64,000 nucleotides of DNA from Gallionella sp. (GTDB taxonomy: Bacteria > Pseudomonadota > Gammaproteobacteria > Burkholderiales > Gallionellaceae): positions 62,001-126,000 of the forward strand of contig JAQTTY010000008.1 in the NCBI GenBank assembly GCA_028710525.1. Direction: 5' to 3'. Position numbers and translations under genes: made by a program. Positions 20,760-29,852 of the stretch are shown one piece after another; the first letter of the stretch is position 1; each line of letters begins with the position of its first letter. The notes below the pieces were generated by a model, which worked only from the letters and a program-made list of their open reading frames with translations, was not told where the DNA came from and made no database searches.

Positions 20760-20774
20760 GCAAACTACGTGCCA
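20760..20774 (-). promoter_or_regulatory. Sigma-54 promoter of the pilin gene
   Basis: Read on the minus strand the sequence is TGGCAC-GTAGT-TTGC, an exact match to the -24/-12 consensus TGGCAC-N5-TTGC. The start point would fall near 20748, leaving a leader of about 90 bases before the pilin ATG. The activator site was not identified. Confidence 0.88.
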
Positions 20775-20884
20775 CGATTGCAACGTGTTGTTAGACTGAG
20801 ACTTACCCAATCTTTTCTTAGAGCGCCCTCATGACTGTCGACGAGATTTGTTTGGTGAGTGACGATTTTTGTCAGTCCATGCGC

Positions 20885-22510
20885 TTATTTTTTCTGCACC
20901 ACGACCCCTGGGATACGCGACAGATCGACCTCGTCGATCTGCTCCGATGCTAAGAACTGATGGGCATAATCTAAATAGACTTTCTCTCTGATGAATACGT
21001 CGAACAGATCAGGATCGACATGTCCATTGAGTTTAAATTTCCCTAGTATGGTCAATGACTCAGTGAGCGTTTTGCCTTTCTTATAAGGGCGATCTTTGGC
21101 GGTCAAAGCCTCAAAAATATCTGCAATACCCATCACTCTGGCCTGCACTGACATCTCTTCACGCCTGAGTCCACGCGGATAGCCCTTGCCATCCATACGT
21201 TCATGATGGCCACCCGCATATTCCGGTACATTCTTTAGATGTTTGGGCCATGGCAGGGCCTCCAGCATCTTGATAGTCACAACAATATGATGATTGATAA
21301 TTTCACGCTCTGCCGCTGTCAATGTGCCTGAGCGCACGGTCAAGTTTTCGACTTCATCATCTGTTAAGAAATTTTTCTCTACGCCATCACAATCTTTCCA
21401 ACGGTATAGCCCGATGTCACGCACACGCTGCTGTTCCTCTACGGCCATCGCTTCGCTTCCAACATTGCAGTAACGCAGAAACTCTCTATCTATATCCAGT
21501 TGACGTATGCGCTCGGCGTGCTGTGCTCTCAGCTTCTCGTGATTCGCCTCAGGTTGCTCCGCCATGCTGCGCAACATATTGATCTCGCTATCGCGTTTCA
21601 ATACCTCAAAGCGCTGGGCGACCAACTCGATGCGATCCAACAGGGTATGTAACTTAGTCGCCTTATCCACCACATGCACTGGCGTGGTGATCTTGCCGCA
21701 ATCATGAAGTAGTCCCGCTATCTTCAACTCATAGCGATCCTTGTCAGTCATGACAAAATCTTTTAACGGGCCTTCCTTGGTGCGATTCACCGCATCCGCC
21801 AACATCATCGTCAGCATCGGAACTCGCTCACAGTGCCCGCCTGTGTAGGCAGATTTATCATCCAGTGCGGTATTGATAAGTTTGATGAAGGATTCGAACA
21901 ACTCCTCCATTTGCGCAATCAATCTGCGATTAGTCAATGCTATGGCCGCTTGGGAGGCCAAGGACTCCAGTAGTTGCTGATCATCAACCGAGAATGGCAC
22001 GATTTCCCCGCCCTCATGATCGTGCGCATTGATAAGTTGCAACACGCCGATCACTTCATCCTCATGGTTGCGCATGGGCACGGCTAAAAAAGATTGGGAG
22101 CGGTAGCCCGTTTTGCTGTCGAACTTCTGCGTTCCTGAAAAATCGTATCCTTCGGCCGTGTATGCATCAGGAATATTGACCGTCTCCCCAGTCAGGGCTG
22201 AGTGACTAACGACCATGGCATGATTGGGTTCGCCGTGCTCGTCATACAGATGGATAGGATAAAAAGTAATAGGAATGCCACTAGTGCCTCCCATCGCGAT
22301 ATCCAGTGAATCATTACGCAATATCTCGAAACGCAAAACCTTGGTGTCGACTTCATGCAGATACAACGTTCCCGCATCGGCAAGAGTGATGCGTTTAGCG
22401 GCCTCCAAGATTGTTTCCAGCAAACTATTGATATCGCGCTGCTTGGAAAGCGCGATACCAATCTCATTGAGCTCTTTGAGTCGATCCCGTAATGTCGTAG
22501 TCGAATGCAT
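20885..22510 (-). CDS. GAF-HD-GYP cyclic-di-GMP phosphodiesterase
   Basis: The 541-residue cytoplasmic protein has an N-terminal GAF domain (residues about 20-195; TGYRSQSFLAVPMRNHEDEV) and a C-terminal HD-GYP domain. The metal and catalytic motifs are all visible: GHCERVP, LLHDCGKI, the INHH pair, HHERMDGKGYPRGL (the GYP loop) and ADIFEALTAKDRPYK. It should hydrolyse c-di-GMP. An extra helical stretch of about 120 residues sits between the HD and INHH motifs. The start is four bases after the stop of the PilB-like ATPase, so it ends the eight-gene operon. Confidence 0.93.
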   Translation of the reverse strand: MHSTTTLRDRLKELNEIGIALSKQRDINSLLETILEAAKRITLADAGTLYLHEVDTKVLRFEILRNDSLDIAMGGTSGIPITFYPIHLYDEHGEPNHAMVVSHSALTGETVNIPDAYTAEGYDFSGTQKFDSKTGYRSQSFLAVPMRNHEDEVIGVLQLINAHDHEGGEIVPFSVDDQQLLESLASQAAIALTNRRLIAQMEELFESFIKLINTALDDKSAYTGGHCERVPMLTMMLADAVNRTKEGPLKDFVMTDKDRYELKIAGLLHDCGKITTPVHVVDKATKLHTLLDRIELVAQRFEVLKRDSEINMLRSMAEQPEANHEKLRAQHAERIRQLDIDREFLRYCNVGSEAMAVEEQQRVRDIGLYRWKDCDGVEKNFLTDDEVENLTVRSGTLTAAEREIINHHIVVTIKMLEALPWPKHLKNVPEYAGGHHERMDGKGYPRGLRREEMSVQARVMGIADIFEALTAKDRPYKKGKTLTESLTILGKFKLNGHVDPDLFDVFIREKVYLDYAHQFLASEQIDEVDLSRIPGVVVQKK

Positions 22511-22514
22511 GAGA

Positions 22515-24887
22515 TTATTTGATACAAACAGCCCGCACTTGATGCATATCGGTGATGCCCTGCAACACCTTCTCTATACCGTCCTGCTTCAAAGTGCGCA
22601 TCCCTTCTTCCAAGGCGATCGCAAACAATTCAGCGACTCGCGCATGTTCCTGTATCCCTTTCTTCAAGACGTCCGTGCCGATCAGTAACTCATGCAGACC
22701 GACTCGCCCACGATAACCGGTACCCGTACACTTATCGCAGCCCACTGGCTCATACAGCATGATCTGCCCTTTGTCGTCACCGAACGATTTTACCCAGTCT
22801 GCATAGACCGATTTCATGGCTGCGCTCGGGTCCATTTTCCAAGTTTCTGTGTTTGCCATCTCGATACTGTATTCATTTAGTATCGCCTTGATCTCATCGG
22901 CGCTCGCCACATGAGGCTTCTTGCAGTCTTTGCACAAACGCTTAGTCAGGCGTTGAGCCAAGATACCCAACAAGGCATCTGCAAAGTTGAATGGGTCCAT
23001 GCCCATGTCCAGCAAACGGTTGATGGATTCGGGCGCACTATTGGTGTGCAATGTTGCGAACACCAAGTGACCAGTCAAGGAAGCTTCAATACCGATAGAT
23101 ACGGTTTCCTTGTCGCGCATTTCACCAACCATGATGACATCTGGATCTGCCCGCAAGAAGGCGCGCATGATGGTTGCAAAGTCCAACCCAGCTTTCTTGT
23201 TGATCTGCACCTGACGCAATCCCTTTTGCGTGATTTCGACAGGGTCCTCTGCCGTCCATATTTTGGTCTCAGGCTTGTTGATGAACTTCAAGATGGAGTG
23301 CAGTGTGGTGGTCTTACCAGAACCGGTAGGCCCACAGACGAAGAACAATCCGTATGGTTTGCTCACCGTTTCTTTGATCAACTCATTATTACGCTTCGAG
23401 AAACCCATCTGCTCCAATGGCAAGGGTTCGCCGGAGGCCAAGATACGCATGACCACATCCTCAACACCGCCCTGCGATGGGATAGTGGCTACACGCAGCT
23501 CGATATCCAAGGGCCCGAATTTTTTGAACTTGATCTTGCCATCCTGCGGCTTGCGCTTTTCGGAGATATCCAAGTCACACATGATCTTTAAACGCGTGAC
23601 CAAAGCGTTGCGGTAAGTCGATGGCACCTCGATGTAATTCATCAACGTGCCGTCTTTACGCACACGAACTTGCGTCTTCATCTTACCTGGGCCGGGTTCG
23701 ATATGGATATCCGAGGCGCCCATACGATAGGAGTCCACGATGATCTTGTTAACCAGTTTGACCAGCTCGTTGTCAGCTGCAGCGCTAACATCATCTTGGG
23801 TGATGGCGACATCGTCATCTTCACCACCTAGATTCGACAGCAGATCGTCCATGGAGGATTCGTCCATGGAGAAGCCGCCCGTTCCTTCTGTACCTCCACC
23901 ACCATAAAAAGCATCTAGGGTCTGACGGAATTCGCGTTGGGAGCAAACCTTGTAGACCAACCTATGCCTAGAGAAGATGTTATTAACGATACGAGAGGCT
24001 TGGATACGCTCTGGATCGGTTGTTAGTATGACAACACCATCCTGATTCTCTTCTATCGGCACCCAATGACTACTTTCCACATATTCGCGCTTCAGATTAC
24101 GCAACAAATCACTGGGTTTAATGCGATCTGCCTTGAAGGGCTGATACTCCACACCAAAAAAGCTAGAAAGTGCTTTCCCTAAGATAGGTACACCGACTTG
24201 AAATTCATCGATTAGCACCTCTTCTACGTCTACGCCTTTGCGGCGTGCAGTGCGTGTCGCCAATTCAAACTCTGCGGCTGAAAGCACAGCATCACTGACT
24301 AGATAATCATATTTGGTCTTAACTGCACTGGTCTTCTGGCGTTGACGTAAGGCGACCGCCATGCTTTGCGCTAACTCTTGCAGCCCTTCTTCGACCACGG
24401 AAGAAAACGGCAAGCCAGCCTTGTTGTTGATAACTTGAATCACACCCACCAAACTATTGTCTTGTTCCAAGATGGGAACAATCAGCATCTGCTTGGTACG
24501 GTAGCCGGTGCGTTTGTCGACCTCCTGCAGGAAGCGCAGATGATTGCTGTGACTAGCCAACTCCTGCTCGTCATAGACATCCTTGATGTTCAGTGTCTTT
24601 TTATGCACACCCACGTAACCTGCAACGCTCTGCTCGGCGATGGGCAACTTTAGATCCTTGAATGAGTTCAGACCGGTCTTTACTTTGGATATCAAAGACG
24701 AACCGTCTTCACCCACCACGTATATGGTCAGTCGATCAGCGTTGAAAGCCGTGCAGATATCCTTGCTGACATCGAGCATGATCTCGTCGATATTACTCGC
24801 AGCATGTACCTTATTGATTACTTCGTTAAGGCTCTTGGTGAACTGGAGTTTAGAACTCACCCCACCTGCGCTATCGTCATTGCTCAT
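22515..24887 (-). CDS. PilB/GspE-like secretion ATPase with N-terminal GAF domain
   Basis: A 790-residue ATPase of the type II secretion/type IV pilus extension family. An N-terminal GAF domain (about 20-190; TGYRTKQMLIVPILEQ) is followed by a divergent MshEN/GspE-N-like domain (about 200-345), an acidic linker, and the ATPase core with Walker A GPTGSGKTTTLHS, the Asp box, Walker B (LRADPDVIMVGEMRD) and the His box (GHLVFATLHTNSA). The zinc-binding region CKDCKK...CDKCTGTGYRGR is intact. A GAF domain on this ATPase is unusual; it closely resembles the GAF domain of the next gene. No PilC, PilM-Q or prepilin peptidase gene is adjacent. Confidence 0.92.
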   Translation of the reverse strand: MSNDDSAGGVSSKLQFTKSLNEVINKVHAASNIDEIMLDVSKDICTAFNADRLTIYVVGEDGSSLISKVKTGLNSFKDLKLPIAEQSVAGYVGVHKKTLNIKDVYDEQELASHSNHLRFLQEVDKRTGYRTKQMLIVPILEQDNSLVGVIQVINNKAGLPFSSVVEEGLQELAQSMAVALRQRQKTSAVKTKYDYLVSDAVLSAAEFELATRTARRKGVDVEEVLIDEFQVGVPILGKALSSFFGVEYQPFKADRIKPSDLLRNLKREYVESSHWVPIEENQDGVVILTTDPERIQASRIVNNIFSRHRLVYKVCSQREFRQTLDAFYGGGGTEGTGGFSMDESSMDDLLSNLGGEDDDVAITQDDVSAAADNELVKLVNKIIVDSYRMGASDIHIEPGPGKMKTQVRVRKDGTLMNYIEVPSTYRNALVTRLKIMCDLDISEKRKPQDGKIKFKKFGPLDIELRVATIPSQGGVEDVVMRILASGEPLPLEQMGFSKRNNELIKETVSKPYGLFFVCGPTGSGKTTTLHSILKFINKPETKIWTAEDPVEITQKGLRQVQINKKAGLDFATIMRAFLRADPDVIMVGEMRDKETVSIGIEASLTGHLVFATLHTNSAPESINRLLDMGMDPFNFADALLGILAQRLTKRLCKDCKKPHVASADEIKAILNEYSIEMANTETWKMDPSAAMKSVYADWVKSFGDDKGQIMLYEPVGCDKCTGTGYRGRVGLHELLIGTDVLKKGIQEHARVAELFAIALEEGMRTLKQDGIEKVLQGITDMHQVRAVCIK

Positions 24888-24911
24888 TTCAAATCCCCTA
24901 CTTATTACTCG

Positions 24912-26000
24912 TTATTGTTCGGCCGATGACACCGACCATAATCCGTTTTCCAAGACCTGCACATCGTATCCCGCTTGCGCCAAGATGAATGCGGCCGCCG
25001 CACTCCTTCTGCCGCTTTGGCAGTAAGCGATGTACCTTTTCTTTTTATCCAACACGCCTATAGCGTTACGGATATCGTTGAGCGGCACACTTACCGCACC
25101 GGGTAACCTGTCGTATCGATATTCAGGAGGATGTCGTACATCCAACCATACGGCCCCCTCATTCACACTCTGTTGTGCCTGTTCATACCCCACCTTGCGC
25201 AACAAGGGCTCCTGCAACAGCGCTAGAAAATCCTGTCTGCCCAAACGCAACAACACGCCATTTGTCTTCATCGTAACCGTTGCATTTCGCTTGGCATCCG
25301 AAATCAATGCCTCTTCACCGAAGACATCACCTGCTTTCAGATCGGCAAGCTCGATGTCGACTCCACCGACACGCCGAGTGACCTGCGCCTTGCCGGTATC
25401 GATGAGATAGTAGTAATCCCCTTCGTCACCCTCGCGAATGACCACGTCATCCTCCCAGACGGCGATTGCTTCCACACGCTTCAGCAGTGCACCTATATTG
25501 GCAGTTGGGAGATGCGCCAATGGTCCACTCTTTAGACTTTCAGCGCTGAACATACTCGATGACAGCAGTCGCTTCCTGCCCTCCTCATCCAGCAGCGACT
25601 CAGAGTCGGCAGGTTCGCTGACCATGCTGACAAAATCATGGCTAGAGAACTGATCCCAAGTGACCATACGATCCAACAGATCATCTTCTATGCGTAACAA
25701 CTGACTATCACTTAGCGCAACCGCAGTGACGATAACTGGCTGACGTTTCCCCAACGGATGCTTAGCCCACTCAGAATTCGCGCTTACCACGACTCGGTTG
25801 CCATCCTGATATGTCAGCTCTATCTCTCCGCGCACCAGATACACCGACTGTCCCATCAAACCATTCTTGGCGAACGGATCCGCTCCCTGTGGGATATTCT
25901 CGGTATGACAATAATCCAATAGTTCGCGCAAACGTGTCGCACTGAATGCCGAGATCGGCTCAAGACTCGCTAACACTCTGATATCAAGCGGGTAACTCAT
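24912..26000 (-). CDS. Cyclic nucleotide-binding protein fused to rhodanese
   Basis: The 362-residue protein has a degenerate cNMP-binding-like domain (about 15-130), a well-conserved one (about 155-275; VIREGDEGDYYYLI, GDVFGEEALISDAKRNATV with the phosphate-binding GEEAL and Arg) and a C-terminal rhodanese domain (about 280-358) with active-site loop CQSGRRS. There is no helix-turn-helix, so it is not a CRP-type regulator but a cytoplasmic effector. It sits nine bases after the candidate phosphodiesterase gene and just downstream of an adenylate cyclase gene, so cAMP is the likely ligand. Confidence 0.9.
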   Translation of the reverse strand: MSYPLDIRVLASLEPISAFSATRLRELLDYCHTENIPQGADPFAKNGLMGQSVYLVRGEIELTYQDGNRVVVSANSEWAKHPLGKRQPVIVTAVALSDSQLLRIEDDLLDRMVTWDQFSSHDFVSMVSEPADSESLLDEEGRKRLLSSSMFSAESLKSGPLAHLPTANIGALLKRVEAIAVWEDDVVIREGDEGDYYYLIDTGKAQVTRRVGGVDIELADLKAGDVFGEEALISDAKRNATVTMKTNGVLLRLGRQDFLALLQEPLLRKVGYEQAQQSVNEGAVWLDVRHPPEYRYDRLPGAVSVPLNDIRNAIGVLDKKKRYIAYCQSGRRSAAAAFILAQAGYDVQVLENGLWSVSSAEQ

Positions 26001-26009
26001 GCTTGCACA

Positions 26010-26774
26010 CTAAAGGTCAAAAATCTGGTTATTCAATAGCATCTTAGGATGCAGTCTTTGTTTGGCCGTATCGATTTCACGCATGATGAGTTCGACCTCA
26101 CCAGGCTTCAAATGAGTGATGTAGATTTCTGCATTCCCATGGAATTTGGCAAGCTCCTCCACCAGCAAGCTAGGACAAAGATGTTTGGACAACACCGCCA
26201 AGTCTTTTTCGCTGTTAGAGAAAGCCGTTTCGACGATCATGTATTTAAGGTTGCTTACGCGATTGGCTATCGCCCACAGTGCATCATTTGTCGTGGTATC
26301 GCCGCTGAATATCAAACTACTCCTGCCGCCATCTAGGTGGTAGCCGACTGCGGGAACTACATGGTTAGCAGGTATGGCTGTGATCTTACGACTTTGTAAA
26401 ACGATCTCTTCACCGACCTTGATCTCCTGATAGCGCATGAAGGGCTGTTGCGCATTGGGAATCTCGCTAAAGTCAGGCCATATCTTCCAGTTGAAGATGT
26501 GCTGTTTCAACGTATCCAAAGTATCAACTGTGCCGTAAAGCGTAATTGGTTTGTCACGCATGAATCCGACACTATCGACGAGCAAAGGGATGCAGGCGAT
26601 ATGATCCAAATGGGAATGCGTGATGAAGATGTGATTGACCATGCTGAGCTCAGTCAAACTGAGCTCGTTGATACCAGTTCCAGCATCTATGAGGATATCG
26701 TTATCGAGCAAGAACGAAGTGGTGTGCAGATTGCCACCTATCCCCCCACTGCATCCCAACACTCGGAGTTTCAT
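26010..26774 (-). CDS. Metallo-beta-lactamase-fold hydrolase, candidate cAMP phosphodiesterase
   Basis: The 254-residue protein starts MKLRVLGCSGGIGG and has the dizinc motif THSHLDHIACIP, a downstream SGDTTTND and a final THLKPGE. HSHLDHI resembles the class II cyclic-nucleotide phosphodiesterase signature (HxHLDH), though the following residues depart from it; RNase Z-like or arylsulfatase-like members share the fold. Lying between an adenylate cyclase and a cNMP-binding protein makes cAMP hydrolysis the best guess. ATG 26774 is 17 bases after the cyclase stop; an upstream in-frame start would overlap it. Confidence 0.85.
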   Translation of the reverse strand: MKLRVLGCSGGIGGNLHTTSFLLDNDILIDAGTGINELSLTELSMVNHIFITHSHLDHIACIPLLVDSVGFMRDKPITLYGTVDTLDTLKQHIFNWKIWPDFSEIPNAQQPFMRYQEIKVGEEIVLQSRKITAIPANHVVPAVGYHLDGGRSSLIFSGDTTTNDALWAIANRVSNLKYMIVETAFSNSEKDLAVLSKHLCPSLLVEELAKFHGNAEIYITHLKPGEVELIMREIDTAKQRLHPKMLLNNQIFDL

Positions 26775-26791
26775 CGTCTTGTCTGCCTCGA

Positions 26792-29014
26792 TTATTTTGT
26801 TTCGAATACGTATACGCCATCCCAATCACTGGCAGGCGCTTGTTTTCGAAAGTGCGCGATACGCTCAACGTAGATCCGATATAGCTCGGTTTGCGGTGAC
26901 ATACGCTGCAGGTTGATTAATTGTAGCTCTGCTTGTTCCCAATTCTGTTTGCGGTACAACCGGCGCATCTCATGAAATACCTTAAGTTCATCCAGCGTAT
27001 CCTTACTCACTTCGGCAACCAATCCCAAAGGTTCGTATATTGCAATGGGCTTATCTTTACCTTTTACACGTACATGGTCAAGCTCGCGATAAACAAATTC
27101 CGGCACGGCCGCCTTGGTATTCTCACCAACGATGATGCCGACCCCATATTGCTTGGTGATGCCCTCTAGGCGCGAAGCCAGATTTACTTCGTCCCCCATC
27201 ACAGTGTAAGCGACGCGAACCTCTGAGCCCATATTGCCTACGCTGACTCGGCCGGTATTGATACCCACACCGATTTTGATAGGTGGCCAACCGCGCTCTT
27301 TGAATCTTTCCTGCAAAGTATTCAAAGTTGCAAGCATCTCCAAACCGGCCTGGATGGCATTGCGCGCATGAGATCCATCAGGCAGAGGTGCCCCCCAAAA
27401 GGCCATAATGCAATCACCCATATACTTGTCTATCGTACCTCTGTGCTTATAGACCACTCGTGAGAGCGGAGTGAGGAATTCGTTCATGAGCAAAGACAAC
27501 TCTTTGGGGTCCAAGCCTTCCGAGATAGTCGTGAACCCACGTACGTCGGAGAACAAGACCGACATCTCGCGACTCTCACCTTCCATCGATACACTTTCCG
27601 GATGCTTGCTCATCTCGTCAACCAATTCGGTCGGTACGTACTGCCCAAACAGGTTGGTGATCTGACGCTTAGTGCGCGACTCGACAAAATAACCGTAAGA
27701 CATATTCAGCGCGAACAACAATGCGATCATGACCAGACTGTTCGCGATCGGCATCACAACATCTGCATATTGCCAGATCATCTGACTCAAACCTTGACTG
27801 ATCGCAAACATCACGATGGATACCAAAATCGCCCGCATCGGAGACAGCAGCGGCAATAGTACGCTGAGCATTACACCCACAAGTAATAACCATAGCACCT
27901 CGGCGCCCAGCATATACGCTGGCTGCTGCTTGAGGTCCTGATCCAACATCCCCGCAATCATATTCGCGTGGATCTCCACACCAGGATAGACCTCAGAGAC
28001 CGGAGTAGAGCGCATATCGAGCAAGCCCGGAGCCGTAGTACCCACCAGCACAATCTTTCCTTTAAGTTGAGCCGGATCTATTCTGTCGTGCAACACATCC
28101 GTGATAGCAAGGTAGGTGAAGCTACCTTGCCGACCTCGATAGGGGATGAGTGAAGCTACATCCTGATCGACTGGTACACGCAGGTTGCGCTGCCCTCCAC
28201 TCAACTCCAACCACTCTAGGCCAGAGTAGCCAGCATTCTTACCGTCGGCATATCCCAACACGATGGGGGGTTCGCCCATCAAGGCTTGGACCATCGCCAA
28301 AGACAGCGAAGAGTAGTAGGCGCCATTACATTCCACCAGCATGGGCACACGGCGCACCACACCATCTTCATCGACCAGAGGATTGAAATGCCCTGCCCCC
28401 AAGGCAGCACTCTGCAACTCTGGCAGATTCGCGCCATAACCATTCCAAGTAGTAAAACCTATCAGCGAATTTTTGAACATCCCCTGCGGGAAGGCTGGGG
28501 CAGGTAACAAACCGGAAGCGCTATGGTCTTTCTGATTGGTCAGATAGAAGCCCAATACGACTTTGCGGTTCTTGATCTTATCTGCGAACAATTTGTCGTA
28601 TTCCAGTTGCGGTGTGATCTGGTTAAGAGCGACTTGGAAACCAACGTCATTCTTTAGCTGATCCTGCCCCAACCTTTGCAGCACCGACAGACCCGAGCTA
28701 TTGTCTCGTTCCGCGAATACCACGTCGAAGCCGACCACCGCCACACCGTATCGATCGAACAACTGATCCATTAATAAGGCCATACGGTCGCGACTCCAAG
28801 GCCAGCGACCTTCTTCTTTCAGGCTTTTTTCATTGATATCCAAAATGACAATGCGGTCGTCATGCGTATTGGGCATGCTGATACGCAAGCGGTAGTCATA
28901 GAGGATGGCGGATAATCTGTCGACGAAATGAAGGCGGTAGAAATGTGCGGCGTTGCCCACGAAGAGCAAGACCAACATCACACCCAACGCGATCAAAATT
29001 GCATTTTTCTTCAA
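26792..29014 (-). CDS. CHASE2-domain adenylate cyclase (class III)
   Basis: The 740-residue protein has an N-terminal membrane helix, a large extracytoplasmic CHASE2 sensor domain (about 25-340; IVILDINEKSLKEEGRWPWSRD, LKGKIVLVGTTAPGL), three more helices and a cytoplasmic class III cyclase domain (about 480-660). Both metal Asp residues (FSDVRGFT, DKYMGDCIMAFWG), the substrate-specifying Lys/Thr positions (IDKYMGD, YTVMGD) and the transition-state Asn/Arg (VNLASRLE) are present, pointing to ATP as substrate. A C-terminal helical tail follows. The start is TTG, with GAGGG six bases upstream. Confidence 0.93.
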   Translation of the reverse strand: MKKNAILIALGVMLVLLFVGNAAHFYRLHFVDRLSAILYDYRLRISMPNTHDDRIVILDINEKSLKEEGRWPWSRDRMALLMDQLFDRYGVAVVGFDVVFAERDNSSGLSVLQRLGQDQLKNDVGFQVALNQITPQLEYDKLFADKIKNRKVVLGFYLTNQKDHSASGLLPAPAFPQGMFKNSLIGFTTWNGYGANLPELQSAALGAGHFNPLVDEDGVVRRVPMLVECNGAYYSSLSLAMVQALMGEPPIVLGYADGKNAGYSGLEWLELSGGQRNLRVPVDQDVASLIPYRGRQGSFTYLAITDVLHDRIDPAQLKGKIVLVGTTAPGLLDMRSTPVSEVYPGVEIHANMIAGMLDQDLKQQPAYMLGAEVLWLLLVGVMLSVLLPLLSPMRAILVSIVMFAISQGLSQMIWQYADVVMPIANSLVMIALLFALNMSYGYFVESRTKRQITNLFGQYVPTELVDEMSKHPESVSMEGESREMSVLFSDVRGFTTISEGLDPKELSLLMNEFLTPLSRVVYKHRGTIDKYMGDCIMAFWGAPLPDGSHARNAIQAGLEMLATLNTLQERFKERGWPPIKIGVGINTGRVSVGNMGSEVRVAYTVMGDEVNLASRLEGITKQYGVGIIVGENTKAAVPEFVYRELDHVRVKGKDKPIAIYEPLGLVAEVSKDTLDELKVFHEMRRLYRKQNWEQAELQLINLQRMSPQTELYRIYVERIAHFRKQAPASDWDGVYVFETK

Positions 29015-29085
29015 GCGGATCCCTCAAAATTATGCGATTGAGTCCCTATGCTCAATTGGTGATGACTATGCAAATTTAGGCGCAA

Positions 29086-29832
29086 TCAACTCTTGAAGTA
29101 AAACTCCATTTTCACGCCAGCCAGATCGATCAAGTCATGATCGTTCAGCTTATGTGGCTGTTCATTGAGTGGCTGTCCATTCAGCAAGGGGAAAGTCTCA
29201 CCTTCCACATGGGTGATGAAATAACCATGAGGACGTTTTGCCAGCACGGCGACTTGTAATCCAGGCTTACCCAAAGTTGTCAGATTTTTAATCAATTCCA
29301 ACTCCTTACCCGCATTAGGACCCGTCAGGATCTGCACCACGGCAACTTGAGCCGTTGCAACCGGTGCATCAAGCTTGTCGGTCTGCTCCGCTTTTGGGGT
29401 GGCCGGCTTGTTCGCGATAATTTGAGTCTGAGTAAATCCAGGGTTGGGCTCCGCGATTTCCACTGGTGCAGGTGCTTGCATTTTCACCGGTCCACGCAAC
29501 ACCATGGTTTTTTCGAAGTCAGCAGCACTGGTCTTGCTCACTTGATCATTCACATATTTCAATGAATGCTTACCGATCTCGATAAGGTCGTTGTTTTGTA
29601 GAAAATGCTTCTTGGTGGCAACGCCATTTACGACCAAACCATTGGTGCTGTCCAAGTCTTCCAAAAAGGAATCGTGCAAGATGGTGATGATGGCAGCATG
29701 CTCGCCACTCACAGCCAGATTGTCTATCACGATATCGTTGCTGGCCTTACGTCCTATAGTCATCCGCTCCTTCTCAAGAGCGTATTCCTTGATAGCGACC
29801 CCATCCATACTCACAATCATCTTTGCAGCCAT
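29086..29832 (-). CDS. Protein with two FHA domains
   Basis: The 248-residue cytoplasmic protein has an N-terminal FHA domain (about 5-95; MTIGRKASNDIVIDNLAVSG, DLDSTNGLVVNG) with the conserved GR, S and N residues for phosphothreonine binding. A linker follows, and then a second, more divergent FHA-like domain (about 165-248). The linker holds threonine motifs of the kind phosphorylated by Ser/Thr kinases (EKTMVL, TQTQII). It is encoded between a PP2C phosphatase and the adenylate cyclase and is the likely phospho-dependent adaptor of the operon. Confidence 0.92.
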   Translation of the reverse strand: MAAKMIVSMDGVAIKEYALEKERMTIGRKASNDIVIDNLAVSGEHAAIITILHDSFLEDLDSTNGLVVNGVATKKHFLQNNDLIEIGKHSLKYVNDQVSKTSAADFEKTMVLRGPVKMQAPAPVEIAEPNPGFTQTQIIANKPATPKAEQTDKLDAPVATAQVAVVQILTGPNAGKELELIKNLTTLGKPGLQVAVLAKRPHGYFITHVEGETFPLLNGQPLNEQPHKLNDHDLIDLAGVKMEFYFKS

Positions 29833-29852
29833 AGCGATACCTCTTAACTCCG

